The notes under the pieces were generated by a model that searched no databases, was not told where the DNA came from, and saw nothing but the letters and a program-made list of their open reading frames with translations. Shown here piece after piece: positions 13,088 to 25,287 of a DNA stretch of 64,000 bases. The stretch's first letter is position 1. Every line of letters starts with the position of its first letter. The translations under genes were made by a program, and so were the position numbers. Source of the DNA: Mya arenaria (Eukaryota; Mollusca; Bivalvia; Myida; Myidae); the NCBI RefSeq assembly GCF_026914265.1, contig NC_069130.1:310001-374000 (forward strand), in the 5' to 3' direction.

Positions 13088-13347
13088 ATCCACCAATACA
13101 CCAGGCATTTCTAAGGATAACGATATGTATAATTATGATGAATTGCGGGCTTTGAAGATTCGTTTAAAATTATGACCATAAAATTGTTAAAAGCCTTATT
13201 TACCATAAAACATATCTTTAAATAACCTTCTGTTTGGTTTGTATCTTTTTTAACCATCATGCAACATTTGTTAACTAAATTAAATTGGAGATGGATTCCA
13301 TAACCTATCTTATCTAAACAAAAATAGTGTCAGTTTTATATAAAGTA

Positions 13348-13521
13348 CAGTCGAACCCCGTTGGCTCGAACTCCCAGGGACCGGCGAAAATACCTCGAGC
13401 CTCGGAAAATTCGAGCTAAGCGGGAATGCTTTCTTTCAGTAGAAGAAATCGGTCCTTAACACCCGGTTCGAGACAACAAGGAAATCGAGCCAAGCGAGTT
13501 CGAGCCAACGGGGTTTGACTA
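13348..13521. mobile_element. gctcgaa-type pogo-like MITE
   Basis: Begins cagtcgaaccccgttggctc after TA and ends with cgagccaacggggtttgact, a near-perfect terminal inverted repeat of about 25 bp. Internal blocks (ccggcgaaaatacctcgag) are the reverse complement of those in other copies, so it sits in the opposite orientation to the satellite copies. Confidence 0.85.
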
Positions 13522-15211
13522 TATTAGCGAAAAGTATGTATTAACGTGAATTAATGTTAGCGAATATGATAATCTGTAACATTAAAAGTAAATGTTAATG
13601 TTAGGTGTAAATGAAATTTGATTTGTACTTTATTTGAATGTGTTACCTGTTTTTAGAAACTTTACAGTTTAGTTACACCTTTTATATTTAATCTGCATTT
13701 TGAAACACATGTATTTATTTCTTTTCGCATAAGTGTATGTTGAGTGTAAAATAAAATTGAAACTTTTAACTTAGGACTTGCGCCCCCATCCGGAGGAAAC
13801 AAAATACGGGTTCAAACGTGGTATGTCTTTAATGGTATATTCTGGTGTCTAACTTCTTACCTTCTTTTGAATAAATTTCAATTTGTCTTAAACGATTTAG
13901 ATTCGATTGACTCAAAACTTATGGCGTATGGGCCTATAAGTACGTTATACATGTATGTCCTGCTACAGAACACCTAAAAGTATGGTGTGTTCCTATAACG
14001 AGAATTTTATGCAAGAATGATCTAGGATGTTTAATATCTTACAGTATTTTTTCAATAACTATTTTTGTTCCAAATGTATACCTCTTTAAAGCAGAAAGGA
14101 TACTCATTTTTATGTTTATCTCCCGAAACACGAACACCTTGAAAATTAACCTTGCCTTACTTTATTACTCCGAAATCTTATTTCACACCTGTTTTCATGA
14201 ACATCCAATTTTCAACATCACGTCCAAAACTATTAATCCAGCGATGGATCTGGGGGGGGGGGGCGGCAGCGGCAAACGGAGCCCCCTGCCCCCGCCCCCC
14301 AATAAAGGTCAAAGTTTACTTTTTATTTCAATAAAGGAGAAAAAAGTAATAATATACGCCCAAAATGCATCATGTCGGATTAGAAATAGTTTAAATTTTC
14401 TTGAGGGAATACCCCCGATACCCCGTGCCAACACTTTAAACCAAATAAGTTTCATTTCTGAGGGAGGGGCGCAAGTCAAAAGGTTACGCCCCTAAGTTAC
14501 GCCCCCTCTAACGTCGACTCCTGGATCTGCCCCCGATAACTGGTTTATATAGCACATAACCTTCAACCAGTCTTCTGTATTTCAGTGTATACTATTCCCT
14601 AGAGTGACACTACTATCTCAAATATCGTTCCGATCATTCTTATACATAATCATTCTCCGGAACGGGGCCGTCTTGTTTTGTATTGATAATTTAAAATTAT
14701 ACATACTCTTAAATATGCTTTTGTGAGAGAAAAAAGTCGTACATTCAGTAATGTACATTATTCTTTCACTTATAAATGTGAGCGGTTTTTTTTTGCTTTC
14801 TCAGTCAAAATAAACTTGACTGCTGACGTAGATTATAGTTTCACTCAAGGACGTTTATCATAACCGAGTTACAAGGGAGTATTTTATACAAGCGATACTA
14901 AAAAACTAGGTTAAAGCAAACATCTAGTTATACAGTGAATGAATGTTAAATATTTCCTCATTATATAACTGGAGCATGAGGACATTTCAGTTTGTCTACG
15001 AAATAAACGCATTCTAAAGTGGTATTTGGTTATTTAATAAATGCTACAGTAATTTAAGACATATCTACCTTTTTTAATTGTGAATACACGATACGATCAT
15101 TTATTTTTAAACACTGGTTGTGTCTTAAATCTTAAAGGATTAAGTATATACCGACAATTCGAATCATTAGCATAATTACTGCATTGTGAAGACGGAAGAA
15201 AACAGACGGAA

Positions 15212-18200
15212 ATGGCACGAGAAATAATGAGAACGAAAGCCAAATGGTGCGAACACGCGGAACGGTACGATGACATGGTGAACGAGATGAAGGCGCTCGT
15301 GGACGGTACGTACGTCTGTCGCAGACTGTGGAAGGTTACGTTCGACTATTTCATTTTCCATTTAAGTTGGATAATGCAATGTTAGAATTACATTTCATAT
15401 CATATTAATGTAAATTCTATTAATTTAATCTGAAATAATAACAGTATGATTACATGTATTGATCATTTTCATTATTATAAACATTATTTGTATCTTTAGA
15501 AGTAGTAGCAATATTACTGGAAGTGGTAGTGGTGGAGTTGGTGATGGGGGATAGTGGTAGTGGTTATAGTGGAGGTTGTACTGGTTGTAATAGAAATCCG
15601 GGAATGAGTCGAAATTGGTGCTGTTGTTGTTGTTGCGTTGTTGTTGTTGTTTTATTTGGTGATGGTGCTGTTGCTTTTGTCGTCGCTGTCGTTGTTGTTG
15701 CTGAAGCAACAGTTGGAGTATAAGCATTATTCACTAAGGGTAGAGTAAGAAGCAGCAGCAGCAATAGTAGCAGACGCAATAGCAGCAGCAGCAGAAGTAG
15801 CACCAGCAGTAATAGTTACAGTAGCAACAGCAGTAGTAAAAGCAGTAGTAGAAGCAGCAGCAGTAGCAGCAGCAATAGCAGAAGTAGCAGCAGTAGTAGA
15901 AGCAGCAGCAGTAGCAGCAGGAATAGCAGTAGTAGAAGGAGCAGCAGTAGCAGCAGGAATAGCAGTAGTAGAAGCAGTAGCAGTAGCAGCAGGAATAGCA
16001 GTAGTAGAAGCAGCAGGAATAGCAGTAGTAGAAGCAGTAGTAGAAGCAGCAGGAATAGCAGTAGTAGAAGCAGCAGGAATAGCAGTAGTAAAAGCAGTAG
16101 TAGAAGCAGCAGGAATAGCAGTAGTAGAAGCATCAGGAATAGCAGTAGCAGAAGCAGTAGTAGAAGCAGCAGGAATAGCAGTAGTAGAAGCAGTAGCAGT
16201 AGCAGCAGCAATAGCAGAAGTAGCAGCAGGAATAGCAGTAGTAGAAGCAGTAGTAGAAGCAGCAGGAATAGCAGTAGTAAAAGCAGTAGTAGAAGCAGCA
16301 GGAATAGCAGTAGTAAAAGCAGTAGAAGAAGCAGCAGGAATAGCAGTAGTAAAAGCAGTAGTAGAAGCAGCAGAAATAGCAGTAGTAGAAGCAGCAGGAA
16401 TAGCAGTAGTAGAAGCAGCAGGAATAGCAGTAGCAGAAGCAGTAGTAGAAGCAGCAGGAATAGCAGTAGAAGAAGCAGTAGCAGTAGCAGCAGCAATAAC
16501 AGAAGTAGCAGCAGTAGCAGTAGCAGCAGGAATAGCAGTAGAAGAAGCAGTAGTAGAAGCAGCAGGAATAGCAGTAGTAGAAGCAGTAGTAGAAGCAGCA
16601 GGAATAGCAGTAATAAAAGCAGTAGTAGAAGCAGCAGGAATAGCAGTAGTAAAAGCAGTAGAAGAAGCAGCAGGAATAGCAGTAGTAAAAGCAGTAGTAG
16701 AAGCAGCAGGAATAGCAGTAGTAAAAGCAGTAGTAGAAGCAGCAGGAATAGCAGTAGTAAAAGCAGTAGTAGAAGCAGCAGGAATAGCAGTAGTAAAAGC
16801 AGTAGTAGAAGCAACAGCAGTAGCAAGAACAGTAGCAGTAGCAGCAGGAATGGCAGAAGTAGCAGCAGTAGCAGTAGTAGTCGACATACTTAGTAAGATA
16901 ACAAGGGTGGTATTGTTTCAGTCTCCAGCAAGGATGAGCCGCTGGACGAAGAAGAAAGGAACCTGTTGTCCGTGGCTTACAAGAATGTTGTTGGGGGTCG
17001 ACGGTCCTCCTGGCGGGTCCTTAATGCGAAGGTAGGGTAAGAATGGAGTCGGCGATTCACAAACCTTCAAAATGAGGCTTAAGAGAAGCATCAGTGCCTA
17101 TATTTGGTTGATCGTCTGTTGCTGATGATGTTTTTCAGTTGGAAAACTTACTCAAGTATTATTAAAACCATGATAATGAAGTGCGTTATGTCGTTCGCCA
17201 AATTTCATTTGAATATCTAAGAAGATTTTGGGTTATGGTCGATGTCATGACAATATGACTTTTATTTCATTGAAGAAAGAAGAGCTATTAATGACGTCAC
17301 ATTGTTAAAAGATTCACATCCTGTTTGTTGACAACTCGTACCAATTGTTCGCCGTACCTGGAAATCCGGCGTTTAGGAAATTCAGTACGACTGTTTTTTA
17401 TACAAATGATACTTTGTGTTTAAATAAGGTTTCAAGAAAATGACCAATTTATCAGCAATATCAAATTTGAACCAGGTTGCGCCATATTTATAACAGCAGG
17501 GGTTCTAACTTTTATGCATGTATGTATGATACACATACGATGATTGAACATGGCTAGATTAACTTATATTTTTTCTATACCAAGTTCTGATGAAGTTAGT
17601 TTGTTTCCGGTTTTTCGATCTATACTATGTTTTTCCGCCCGACCCTCATGATTTGTTTCCATCGGGCAATAGTTTCTGGTAGAAATGTATTGTTTAATAC
17701 AGCGCACTACTTATCGTTAATCCGGACCAATGAGTGCCGATTTTAAGTGTGACCTGGTATTATATAAAATATAAATCCGGACCTACCTACAATATGTTTG
17801 TTGCCACTGGAAATCGAAAACATAAAATTGTATTTCTTTGGTCGTTTACCATCAAGGTGTGTTTTTATGTTATGTATTTCCTAAGTGTAAGATTTGTCAT
17901 CCCCTGAATTATGACGTTACTTTCAAGGAAGACCATGTGCCGATTGTTCAGAACATTGTTAATGTTAACAACGATGTGAACTCGTAAGTTGATAACTTTC
18001 AAATACAGTTGAACCTCGTTAGCTCGATCTCGCTTGGCTCGATATCCTCGTTGGCCCGAACTTGACCAAAAGGACCGATCTCATTATACTCAATGTTATC
18101 ATTCCCCCTTTGCTCAACGGGGTTCGACTGTATTCAATACTGATGGACACACATGTGCTCTGTTGTGATTTATTGTAATCTTTACAAATATTGAGACAAC

Positions 18201-18881
18201 TGATTGAGCTTTGCGTAGTTTACTTAAACATATCAGCACATCATAAACTATTTCAACTTTAATTGTTAACAACAATTACGTTAACAACGTTGTTAACTTT
18301 AACAAAGTTCTGAATCGGCCATTTGTTTGTGTTTTCAGTTTGGCGAGGATCTGAAGGAGCGGCAGCGGGCGCTTGTCGAGGCCATGAAGAAAAAGGTAGA
18401 GGACGAGCTCGTGGGTCTATGCAGTGACGTCATCCGTCTCCTTGACGACAGGCTTATTCTCCAACCGGAGAACGTGCAGGCCAAAATCTTCTTCCTCAAG
18501 ATGAAGGGCGACTATCATCGCTATATGGTGGAGATCGCTGCAGACGACGCCGCCAACCGCGAAACGCTCATCAAAACCGCCGAGAAAGCCTACCAGGAGG
18601 CAATGGACATTGCAACGGAGAAACTCCCTTCAACTAGTCCAATTCGCCTCGGCCTCGCTTTGAATTACTCGGTGTTCTTTTATGAAATCAAAAGCAGTCC
18701 GAATGAAGCTTGCGATCTAGCAAAGAAGTCGTTTGATGAGGCGATTGAAGGCCTTGAAAACGTCTCGGAGGATGTTTATAAAGACAGTACATTGATTATG
18801 CAGCTACTTAGAGACAATCTAACTCTCTGGCGCTCAGAACTCGACGATGATGAGGAACAACAGGACACGGGCGATGACTGA
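15212..18881 (+). CDS. 14-3-3 family protein, three coding exons
   Basis: Phosphoserine/threonine-binding dimeric adaptor of the cytosol. Exons: 15212-15305, 16922-17031 and 18339-18881 (TGA), phases 1 and 0, giving 248 aa, the normal 14-3-3 length. The start is [22 protein letters not shown]; a TGA lies in frame just upstream. Family landmarks are all present: [13 protein letters not shown] (phosphate-binding Lys and two Arg), KMKGDYHRY (Arg-Tyr of the pocket), [14 protein letters not shown] (Asn), [15 protein letters not shown] (Asn, Leu) and an acidic tail [12 protein letters not shown]. The N-terminus is less standard than in the copy at 54.3 kb, and the two proteins are clearly diverged paralogues. 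Intron 1 holds a giant triplet repeat; intron 2 holds nested foldback elements. Confidence 0.93.
15729..16884. repeat. 1.15-kb AGC/AGT trinucleotide array in 14-3-3 intron 1
   Basis: Nearly every triplet is agc, agt, aga, aat, gga or aaa, with a higher-order 36-bp phrase (agtagtagaagcagcaggaa then tagcagtagtaaaagc). The sense transcript is therefore rich in CAG-type triplets. The array ends about 37 bp before the exon-2 acceptor (tattgtttcag). Long open frames on both strands (poly-Leu, Ala/Thr/Ser) are by-products of the triplet period and not genes. Confidence 0.96.
17939..18320. mobile_element. GTTAAC-type foldback element, copy A
   Basis: Left end gccgattgttcagaac plus gttaatgttaacaacg; right end cgttgttaactttaacaaag plus ttctgaatcggc. 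It is an inverted-ended element in intron 2 of the 14-3-3 gene and carries a nested gctcgaa-type element (18006-18130). Related copies lie at 44363-44616 and near 49460. Confidence 0.75.
18006..18130. mobile_element. gctcgaa-type pogo-like MITE nested in copy A
   Basis: Starts cagttgaacctcgttagctc after TA and ends aacggggttcgactg before TA. It lies inside the GTTAAC-type element, so it inserted later. It is shorter than its relatives (about 125 bp) because the central part is deleted. Confidence 0.82.
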
Positions 18882-18991
18882 TACAAACGACAATGCATTC
18901 GGAGCACCTCAAGCCAATACTACGAGCAACGCCAACATCAACTTCAAGTTACTTTATCTTCCCGTGCAGAACTCACTGCCAACAAGCTTAA

Positions 18992-18997
18992 AATAAA
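18992..18997 (+). terminator. Polyadenylation signal of the 14-3-3 gene
   Basis: aataaa about 110 bp after the stop codon, followed by A-rich sequence. It is a plausible cleavage/polyadenylation signal; transcript data are not available. Confidence 0.55.
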
Positions 18998-19641
18998 AAG
19001 AAAAAAAAACATAAAGAAACATTTTGCTGATTTTTTTTTGTGTTCATGAGGAAGAAACAGTTTTACATATTAACGGAGACTAACGGGATTATCCGAAGTG
19101 TTCCGAAATTTCGTTGCAGAGTTGTCATTCTTGCCTCGTTCCCTATTGTTCATAATTGTGTTTTGTTTAATAAATAATTATGTAGTTTGGGTAATAGAAG
19201 ATTCTTTATTTAAAGTTGGGTATGTGCTAATAAGAAACATTAGCTCAATGAGCTATTGTCCGATACAAAGGGCAATTTTCTGAAATCTCGCTTTAAGTTC
19301 TCGAACACATGTCTTAATTTGACCCTTTTCATACAGCCAAAAAGTTATTTATTTTGACTTAATTGGGATTTTGCCAACAGAAAAGGAGCCTTTAAACGTA
19401 AATGATATACGAATATTCAGATATTTTAACAATTTAGAAGAATACCTAAAGAAGTGTTCGCCTACTGGTAAAATATTTAAGTATCATATTTTGCTTGCTT
19501 AAGCTTGATTACCATTAACAAAGTTAATCATGAATATTTCGTGAATAACTTCCTTGAAAAGTTTATATTTAACAAAATATGGGGACTTACAGTTGGTGAG
19601 ATAAAATAATTAATGTGTACGGTTTTTTATATATTGAAATG

Positions 19642-19992
19642 TTAAAGGTGAACTCTCACAGCTTTGACAGTTTTGACTTGTTTTTCGTTTTTGTCTCATA
19701 ATCAGCTTATTTTGGTATCATTGCCTTAAATTAAGCCTTATAAGATAACTCACAATAGACCCGATCCCAAACGTTTGAAAAACTGCCGAAAAAAAACTCT
19801 TCTTTTTCTGAAAGCTTTAATAGCGCTTTAGCCATAAATATCAATTTTCACACGTAAATATGAAAACGTGCGATCTGATCTTTTGTCAGCAGTCTGGTTT
19901 CACTGGTTTTCAGATATTAAAACTGGCTCATTCCAAGACAAAATATAAGAAAAAGTATTCAAAACTTACAATTTGTGAGAATGCAGCTTTAA
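19642..19992. mobile_element. TTAA-flanked MITE
   Basis: Left end ttaaaggtgaactctcacag; right end tgtgagaatgcagctttaaa. Internal blocks (gatctgatcttttgtcagca, cattccaagacaaaat) are shared with the copies at 12611, 28723, 31676 and 39601. Confidence 0.82.
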
Positions 19993-20177
19993 AACTTTAA
20001 AGAGTTCATTGACATGACCTTGTCATGGTAGACATATGTATTTGTCTTGCCATGTGATTGTACGTACTTATGGCATCCTGCCAGTGTGCATTATGTTATA
20101 CATAGTCCATTTGTCAAGCTCAGTTTCGCAGCTTTAAACATAAATAATTTCACCTTAAAGGCAAAGACAGCATAGTA

Positions 20178-20352
20178 CAGTCGAAACCCGTTGGCTCGAT
20201 ATCGCTTGACTCGATTTCCTTGTTGGCTCGAACAGGATGTAAAACACCGATGTTGTTTAACTCCTCGTAAGCTTTCCCGCGTGGCTCGATATTCGCGAGG
20301 CTCGAAGTATTTTCGCATGTCTCTGTGATGTCGATCTAACGGGATTCGACTG
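20178..20352. mobile_element. gctcgaa-type pogo-like MITE
   Basis: Starts cagtcgaaacccgttggctc after TA and ends gggattcgactg before TA, with typical internal gctcgatattcgcgaggctc. The right end is more diverged than the left. Confidence 0.82.
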
Positions 20353-21698
20353 TAAGTTGTTTTCATTGTGGCATTGTGTTATTTTATAGCCTTTCGACAG
20401 AATGTAAAACAAGACAACTTTAAAAACATTATTATGGACACAGTATCGGGTGTCCACTTTAGGCTGCCATAGTTTGTTTATTTATGAGAATTTTCTATGC
20501 ATAGCACACACTTTGTCCATTGTAATCATACTTTAACACAGAGGAGGCTGTATTGTAACTGTGCATGTCTTAAGAGGAATATTGAGTTAACGTTTACAGT
20601 AGAAAGAAATAGGAAGTATTATCATATTTATTTAAAACATGTTTTACAAAGCATACATAAATTCAGAAATCAAAATGGTGAGCAAAATTAACACGATTCC
20701 ATATAGTGGAAGGTTCAACTCAAATTCATTTAAAATCATTTGTTTGATAAAGGCCAACGTTCGGAAACAATCATTATGTACAAAAAATGCAAATAAGGCA
20801 ATTACAGGTGAATGGTGAACACAGTCATATGTCAAAGATGACAGACAATAAATGAAGTGATAAAGGTGCATGTAATATCATGTCTAGATATTTAGCATCA
20901 GAAACAAAGGATAAAAAAAACATTATATTCGTAAATAAATAATACTTCCACAGTATAGTGTTTTTAACACGGTTATGGTAGAATATTATTTACAGGTTGT
21001 TCCCGCAATTTTAAAGCATAGAACAGGCACATTGCTAAGTTATTAACAGTTGTATCTGATGTTGTGTAGTGCGAGGTATGAAAATCCATGCTACGACCAA
21101 GTTTCAAGTAGGATTGAGCAAACATAAGGATGTCCTCTCATTTTAAGCGCGTTGGCCAAGTGTAAAATCGTCCAGATATATACCATAGCCTTTTACGGCA
21201 TCGCTGTCGTTGTTGGAGTCGCTTAAAATGTAAAGTCGTAAATGGTTCAATGACACGTTTACTGAAAGAAAGCACACGAAAAGTCACCTGTTCATTTTTC
21301 AATTTATTATATGCTTTCCGGTGGTTTACAGAGATTTTTCGGTGAAATAACATTTTTATTTTATGTTTAAGACAGTGAAAAACATTGTTTTGAAATTTTA
21401 GCCCGCTCTCAAATTTAACGTCAGCGTTCTCAGGGCTGGGTAACAATATCAACGACATCATTTCCGAAATGACGTAATGTTCGCATACAAATTATCCAAG
21501 ATTTCATGAAAAACTACTATAAAACTACAAAAGATTTCACTCATGGCTACATCACTTGTGAAATATAGCTTTTTGTGCTCACACGTTAAAATATATAAAG
21601 ATTTTACACAAAAACATACAAATGTATTCAATGTAGTAATATTTTACTACAGACACTTTGAATAATTCACACGGAATTAGGCATACCCTCATTTTTAA

Positions 21699-23051
21699 TT
21701 AGAAATGAATACCGGCGTAATGCGTTTTAAAGCTTGCTCTCATCGTGTCATCGTTGTTTTTGTCCCTCTCAACAGAGTCCCCATAATCTAAAGTTGGCCG
21801 ACACTCCACTGCCTCATCACGTCTCACTTTCTTTAAATCGAGGTCCCTGTCCGCATCCTCTTCCAAATAAAACTGAAGTGAAGCCGACTTTATGGCGTCC
21901 ATCAGACTATCTTCGTCAATTTCGAAGCCGTCTAGCGGCCTATTGAGGTCAGCGTCGTCCACTTCTGCCTTCAGTACAATGACCGGCTGAGTAACATCTA
22001 GGGAGTCCCTGTCAGTACTCTCATTTTGGTCACATGACCCCATTGACCCATCCGCCCCAATGGAACCGATCGTCTGATCATGAAGTAGTATACTACTGTT
22101 CCTTGGAACATCGTAGACGGAACCATCAGGCCGTGTGTCCGTCTCATCATTTCCGTCACGGACCGCAGGTGGCTCAACACCACCCTCTGTCCAATGTTCG
22201 GCATCGTCGTCCATCGGTGGAGGCGGCGGCAGCGGTGGCGTGATGTCTGAACCACTGGTATTGTCAAACTCAGCGCGAAGCTCCTCGATAATTCCTCTTA
22301 CTTCCAGTGGCGGCTGACTGTCACCGCCAAGCGAACGGAGGTAGGAGAGATCGCCTGGCTTGGAATAGCCATCATCAAAGGCTTCTACGACATTATCCAG
22401 TTCATAAACCGCTCGCTTTTCTTCTATCCCGCTTACAACAGAACTGTTCGATGACTGTCTCCTTTTAAAGCACCTTCTTATCAACATTGTGTCCTTCTTG
22501 TGGGCATTACTTTCGCTATTGTTCTCATCAGAGAGGTTCGCATCTTTTACTTCATTAACAGTATTTTGTTCGCTGTATTTGCACCAGTACAGCAGACACA
22601 AGGACGATATTGCCAATGCCGTTGCCCCGGCAACGACGCTTCCGATGTACACATGATACACGTACCGCGCCTTGAGGTCATCGAAATTCGCTCCGTCCGT
22701 GTTGAGTCCGATCTTCACGGAACTTGCTAAGAACAAACGTGGGTCCCAGAATATCACGCAATAGTAGTATCCGAAATCTTCAGCGGTGACGTCAGCGATA
22801 GTGAGGTTATAAATAGGCCACTCCCCGACGGTGAACTTTGACCCGTTATTGTGCCAGTACTGCAGAGTTGTGCCGTTAGGGAGGATCCAGTATTTGAAGG
22901 TGACCCTGGGAAGGTTGAGCCCCTCAATGTCACAATGTAGGGTGGTATTGGTGTAATAACGAGACTGGAACTCGACCGTCTTGGTGGAGATTGGCCGTAC
23001 AAAGATCGTATGGATTGCGCATAGTAGAAACCCCATGGAGAGAAGAGACAT
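21699..23051 (-). CDS. Ig-domain type I membrane receptor with Tyr/Pro-containing tail
   Basis: A single coding exon of 450 aa. The ATG at 23051 is chosen because it opens a signal peptide (MSLLSMGFLLCAI); an acceptor-like ctattttccag just upstream suggests a 5' UTR intron, and the frame also runs further upstream without support. One Ig domain covers about residues 28-118: Cys40, Trp55, Cys98 in EDFGYYYC, and several N-glycosylation sequons (NTT, NGT, NNGS, NLT). A membrane span follows (about 134-157, VYIGSVVAGATALAISSLCL), then CK and KRR basic residues. The tail of about 290 residues is acidic and carries a poly-Pro run (PPLPPPPP, possible SH3/EVH1 site), GSVYDVPRN (an SH2-type YxxP site) and other tyrosines. 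It looks like a signalling or adhesion receptor; no named orthologue is recognised. Confidence 0.85.
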   Translation of the reverse strand: MSLLSMGFLLCAIHTIFVRPISTKTVEFQSRYYTNTTLHCDIEGLNLPRVTFKYWILPNGTTLQYWHNNGSKFTVGEWPIYNLTIADVTAEDFGYYYCVIFWDPRLFLASSVKIGLNTDGANFDDLKARYVYHVYIGSVVAGATALAISSLCLLYWCKYSEQNTVNEVKDANLSDENNSESNAHKKDTMLIRRCFKRRQSSNSSVVSGIEEKRAVYELDNVVEAFDDGYSKPGDLSYLRSLGGDSQPPLEVRGIIEELRAEFDNTSGSDITPPLPPPPPMDDDAEHWTEGGVEPPAVRDGNDETDTRPDGSVYDVPRNSSILLHDQTIGSIGADGSMGSCDQNESTDRDSLDVTQPVIVLKAEVDDADLNRPLDGFEIDEDSLMDAIKSASLQFYLEEDADRDLDLKKVRRDEAVECRPTLDYGDSVERDKNNDDTMRASFKTHYAGIHF

Positions 23052-23272
23052 GTTTCTTTTGTGAATGGCTACCTGGAAAATAGAGTCAGTTCGTGAGATG
23101 TTTTGCATGATTTGTATTATAAGACTATACACAAAAAAGGGCGTATATGTATGTGAAGTAGGATATGTTGTACATTTATCGCAAAGCCAAAGTGCCAAAC
23201 ACACTGTTTATATATCATGTATACATAGTTTCCTTGAGAGTTTCAGAAATAGTTGTGACAAACTCATATATA

Positions 23273-23431
23273 CAGTCGAACCCCGATGGCTCGAACTCGC
23301 TTGGCTCGAACTAGATGTAAAAAAACTGATTTCTTTAAACTAAAGGAAAACATTCCCGCTTGGCTCGATTTTACTGAGGTTCGAGGTATTTTTGTCGGCC
23401 CCTGTGAGTTCGAGCCAACGGGGTTTGACTG
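23273..23431. mobile_element. gctcgaa-type pogo-like MITE, best-preserved copy
   Basis: TA-cagtcgaaccccgatggctc at the left and gagccaacggggtttgactg-TA at the right: terminal inverted repeats of about 25 bp with an exact TA duplication. It is the clearest copy for defining the ends. Confidence 0.9.
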
Positions 23432-23582
23432 TAGATATACCGAGGTATGCTAAATTTGAAAAAGGTATTAAAGGGTTTCTTTAAATTCTCAAACTAATGG
23501 AATTTGTATGTTTAGTACTTTATGCACATAGGGTTTACTTTTACTACAATGCAAGCAGAACTGAACTATTCAACATCACTTA

Positions 23583-23756
23583 CAGGCGAACCCCATTTGC
23601 TCGAACTCGCGTGGCTCGAGTTCCTCGCTGGCTCGAACTGGATGCAAAGACCCGACTTATTTATACTTAAGGTAAGCATACCCGCTTGGCTCGAATTCCC
23701 CGAGGCTCGAGGTATTTTCGCCGGTTCCTGGGAGTTCGAGTCAACGGGGTTCGACT
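23583..23756. mobile_element. gctcgaa-type pogo-like MITE
   Basis: Left end caggcgaaccccatttgctc; right end gagtcaacggggttcgact. It lies only about 150 bp from the previous copy and in the same orientation. Confidence 0.85.
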
Positions 23757-25287
23757 TTAGTGCATGGAACTGATGTTTTGTGTGTTTAATACTTTACAGA
23801 GGGTTTAAGTTCGACACTACAATGCGAGCACATTGAACTTTTCAATATCACTTATAATGATTATTAGTTGACAAAATGATATGATTATTATTGATTACGG
23901 CTGACTCATAGAAATTACTAAGTAATTAAAAAATAAGTTTTAAAGTATACTTACAATATAATATGTCCTAAATATTTTGTTTGTATTCCCAATCACTTTA
24001 AGTTTTGAAATTAAGGAACTAATCTGTAGTTCGTCCTTTCGTGAGGCTTTATCAAATGATACAAACTCGCATCTTTCAACTAACGAATCATGAGTGTATG
24101 TTGAAACACATGCTTTGTTTAAACATTGGCTTTAAGAATAAATACACAAAACATTGGCGTTAAGACAATAAATATACAAACATTGTTTACACATCAAATC
24201 ATACTTCGAAAGTGAAATTTCAATAGAAAAATAATTACATACAAAACAATACAAGTAAATTCCAAAGCAATGAGTATCTGTAATGAGTTATCAAGTGGTC
24301 TACAGGGCTTAAAGACGGACGGAGGCATCCGCGATAGGGGTGACCACCAACGCCCCAAATCAGTATTCGCCAATCGGAACTCGTCGGCCGTTTTGCATCT
24401 AGGCAAATTAAAAATAACCTCGGATGTATGCTGAATATCAGAAGAAGTAGTTCTAATAATATTATTACTTGTAGTGCTTTAACGTGTAATTTGTATAACT
24501 AAATTCAAATGGATTTCCAATGAAGTGTATTGTTGCTTTTAAAAACAAATAAGATTCCTAAGAGTAAAATCCTTAGGCAAACTGGCTTTATTGAAATTTC
24601 TACCTACTTGCAGCATAGTTAAATCTGAAGAATTCTGACATCGTAAATCGTTCACCTACAGCCGTCGGAGTTTGTTTTCGATGGAAAATGATCGAGGTGT
24701 TCCGATTGCAGTATTTCGCCTCTCAACATAAAAATAGCCGTAATTATATTAGATGTGCAGGATGTGGATATCTAAATAATACTGTATCTTTTAAACATTC
24801 ACCAACAATATAAGAGCCCAAAGTGAGCCTAAAGTGTCGTCGCAGCCGAAACGAGGCCTCCTTTTCTGTAGAGCGCTAAAATATACAAAATTTCTTCGTT
24901 ATCACCGACGGTGAAGTAAGTAAATAATTACTTAACGTGTTGAAATGACTATTTTTGAAAACATACGAAATATGTTTTCCTTGATACATCGGGAGATTTC
25001 CGGAAAACAGGTAACACTGGTTATTCCGTCGTATGTTCTAATCAGAACATTGGCCTGAAAAAATAATGACAACGACACTTTGACAACCGTTTCGTTCAAC
25101 ATATTCTAAGGAATAAAGACAGGCGAACATTCGAATAATAGTGCAATTCTCAATGGGCTTACATAACAATTCGGTACGCAATAGGGGAGAGTACCCCCTC
25201 GCGATGGTATGAGTTATGTTGCGGTTGCTTCCCCTGCAGCATAAGCATAACGTACTTGAGAAAGGTCAAGATTTTAGTATATATAAA

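Larger units (their letters stand above)
12002..15211. other. 3' flank of the membrane-protein gene and spacer before 14-3-3
   Basis: Likely 3' UTR begins at 12002; a possible polyadenylation signal aataaa is at 13750-13755, but the real end is unknown. Contains two foldback elements (12611-13087 and 13348-13521). A G/C-tract region at 14239-14540 (tggatctggggggg ... tggatctgccccc) resembles a degraded hAT-type element; open frames there are not convincing. Confidence 0.6.
18998..21698. other. Spacer between 14-3-3 and the Ig receptor gene
   Basis: No supported gene. Holds a TTAA-flanked MITE (19642-19992) and a gctcgaa-type element (20178-20352). The part near 21,300-21,690 is probably the 3' UTR of the minus-strand Ig gene. 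Short open frames here have no recognisable domain. Confidence 0.6.
23052..25287. other. Spacer between the Ig gene and the SDR pseudogene
   Basis: Contains two gctcgaa-type elements (23273-23431 and 23583-23756). Otherwise AT-rich sequence with no supported exon. Regulatory sequence of the minus-strand Ig gene should lie at its left end, but no specific site can be named. Confidence 0.6.

Noticed and set aside
15727-16887. Long minus-strand frames (poly-Leu; Ala/Thr/Ser-rich)
   Set aside because: Products of a trinucleotide array inside a 14-3-3 intron; no codon or splice support.
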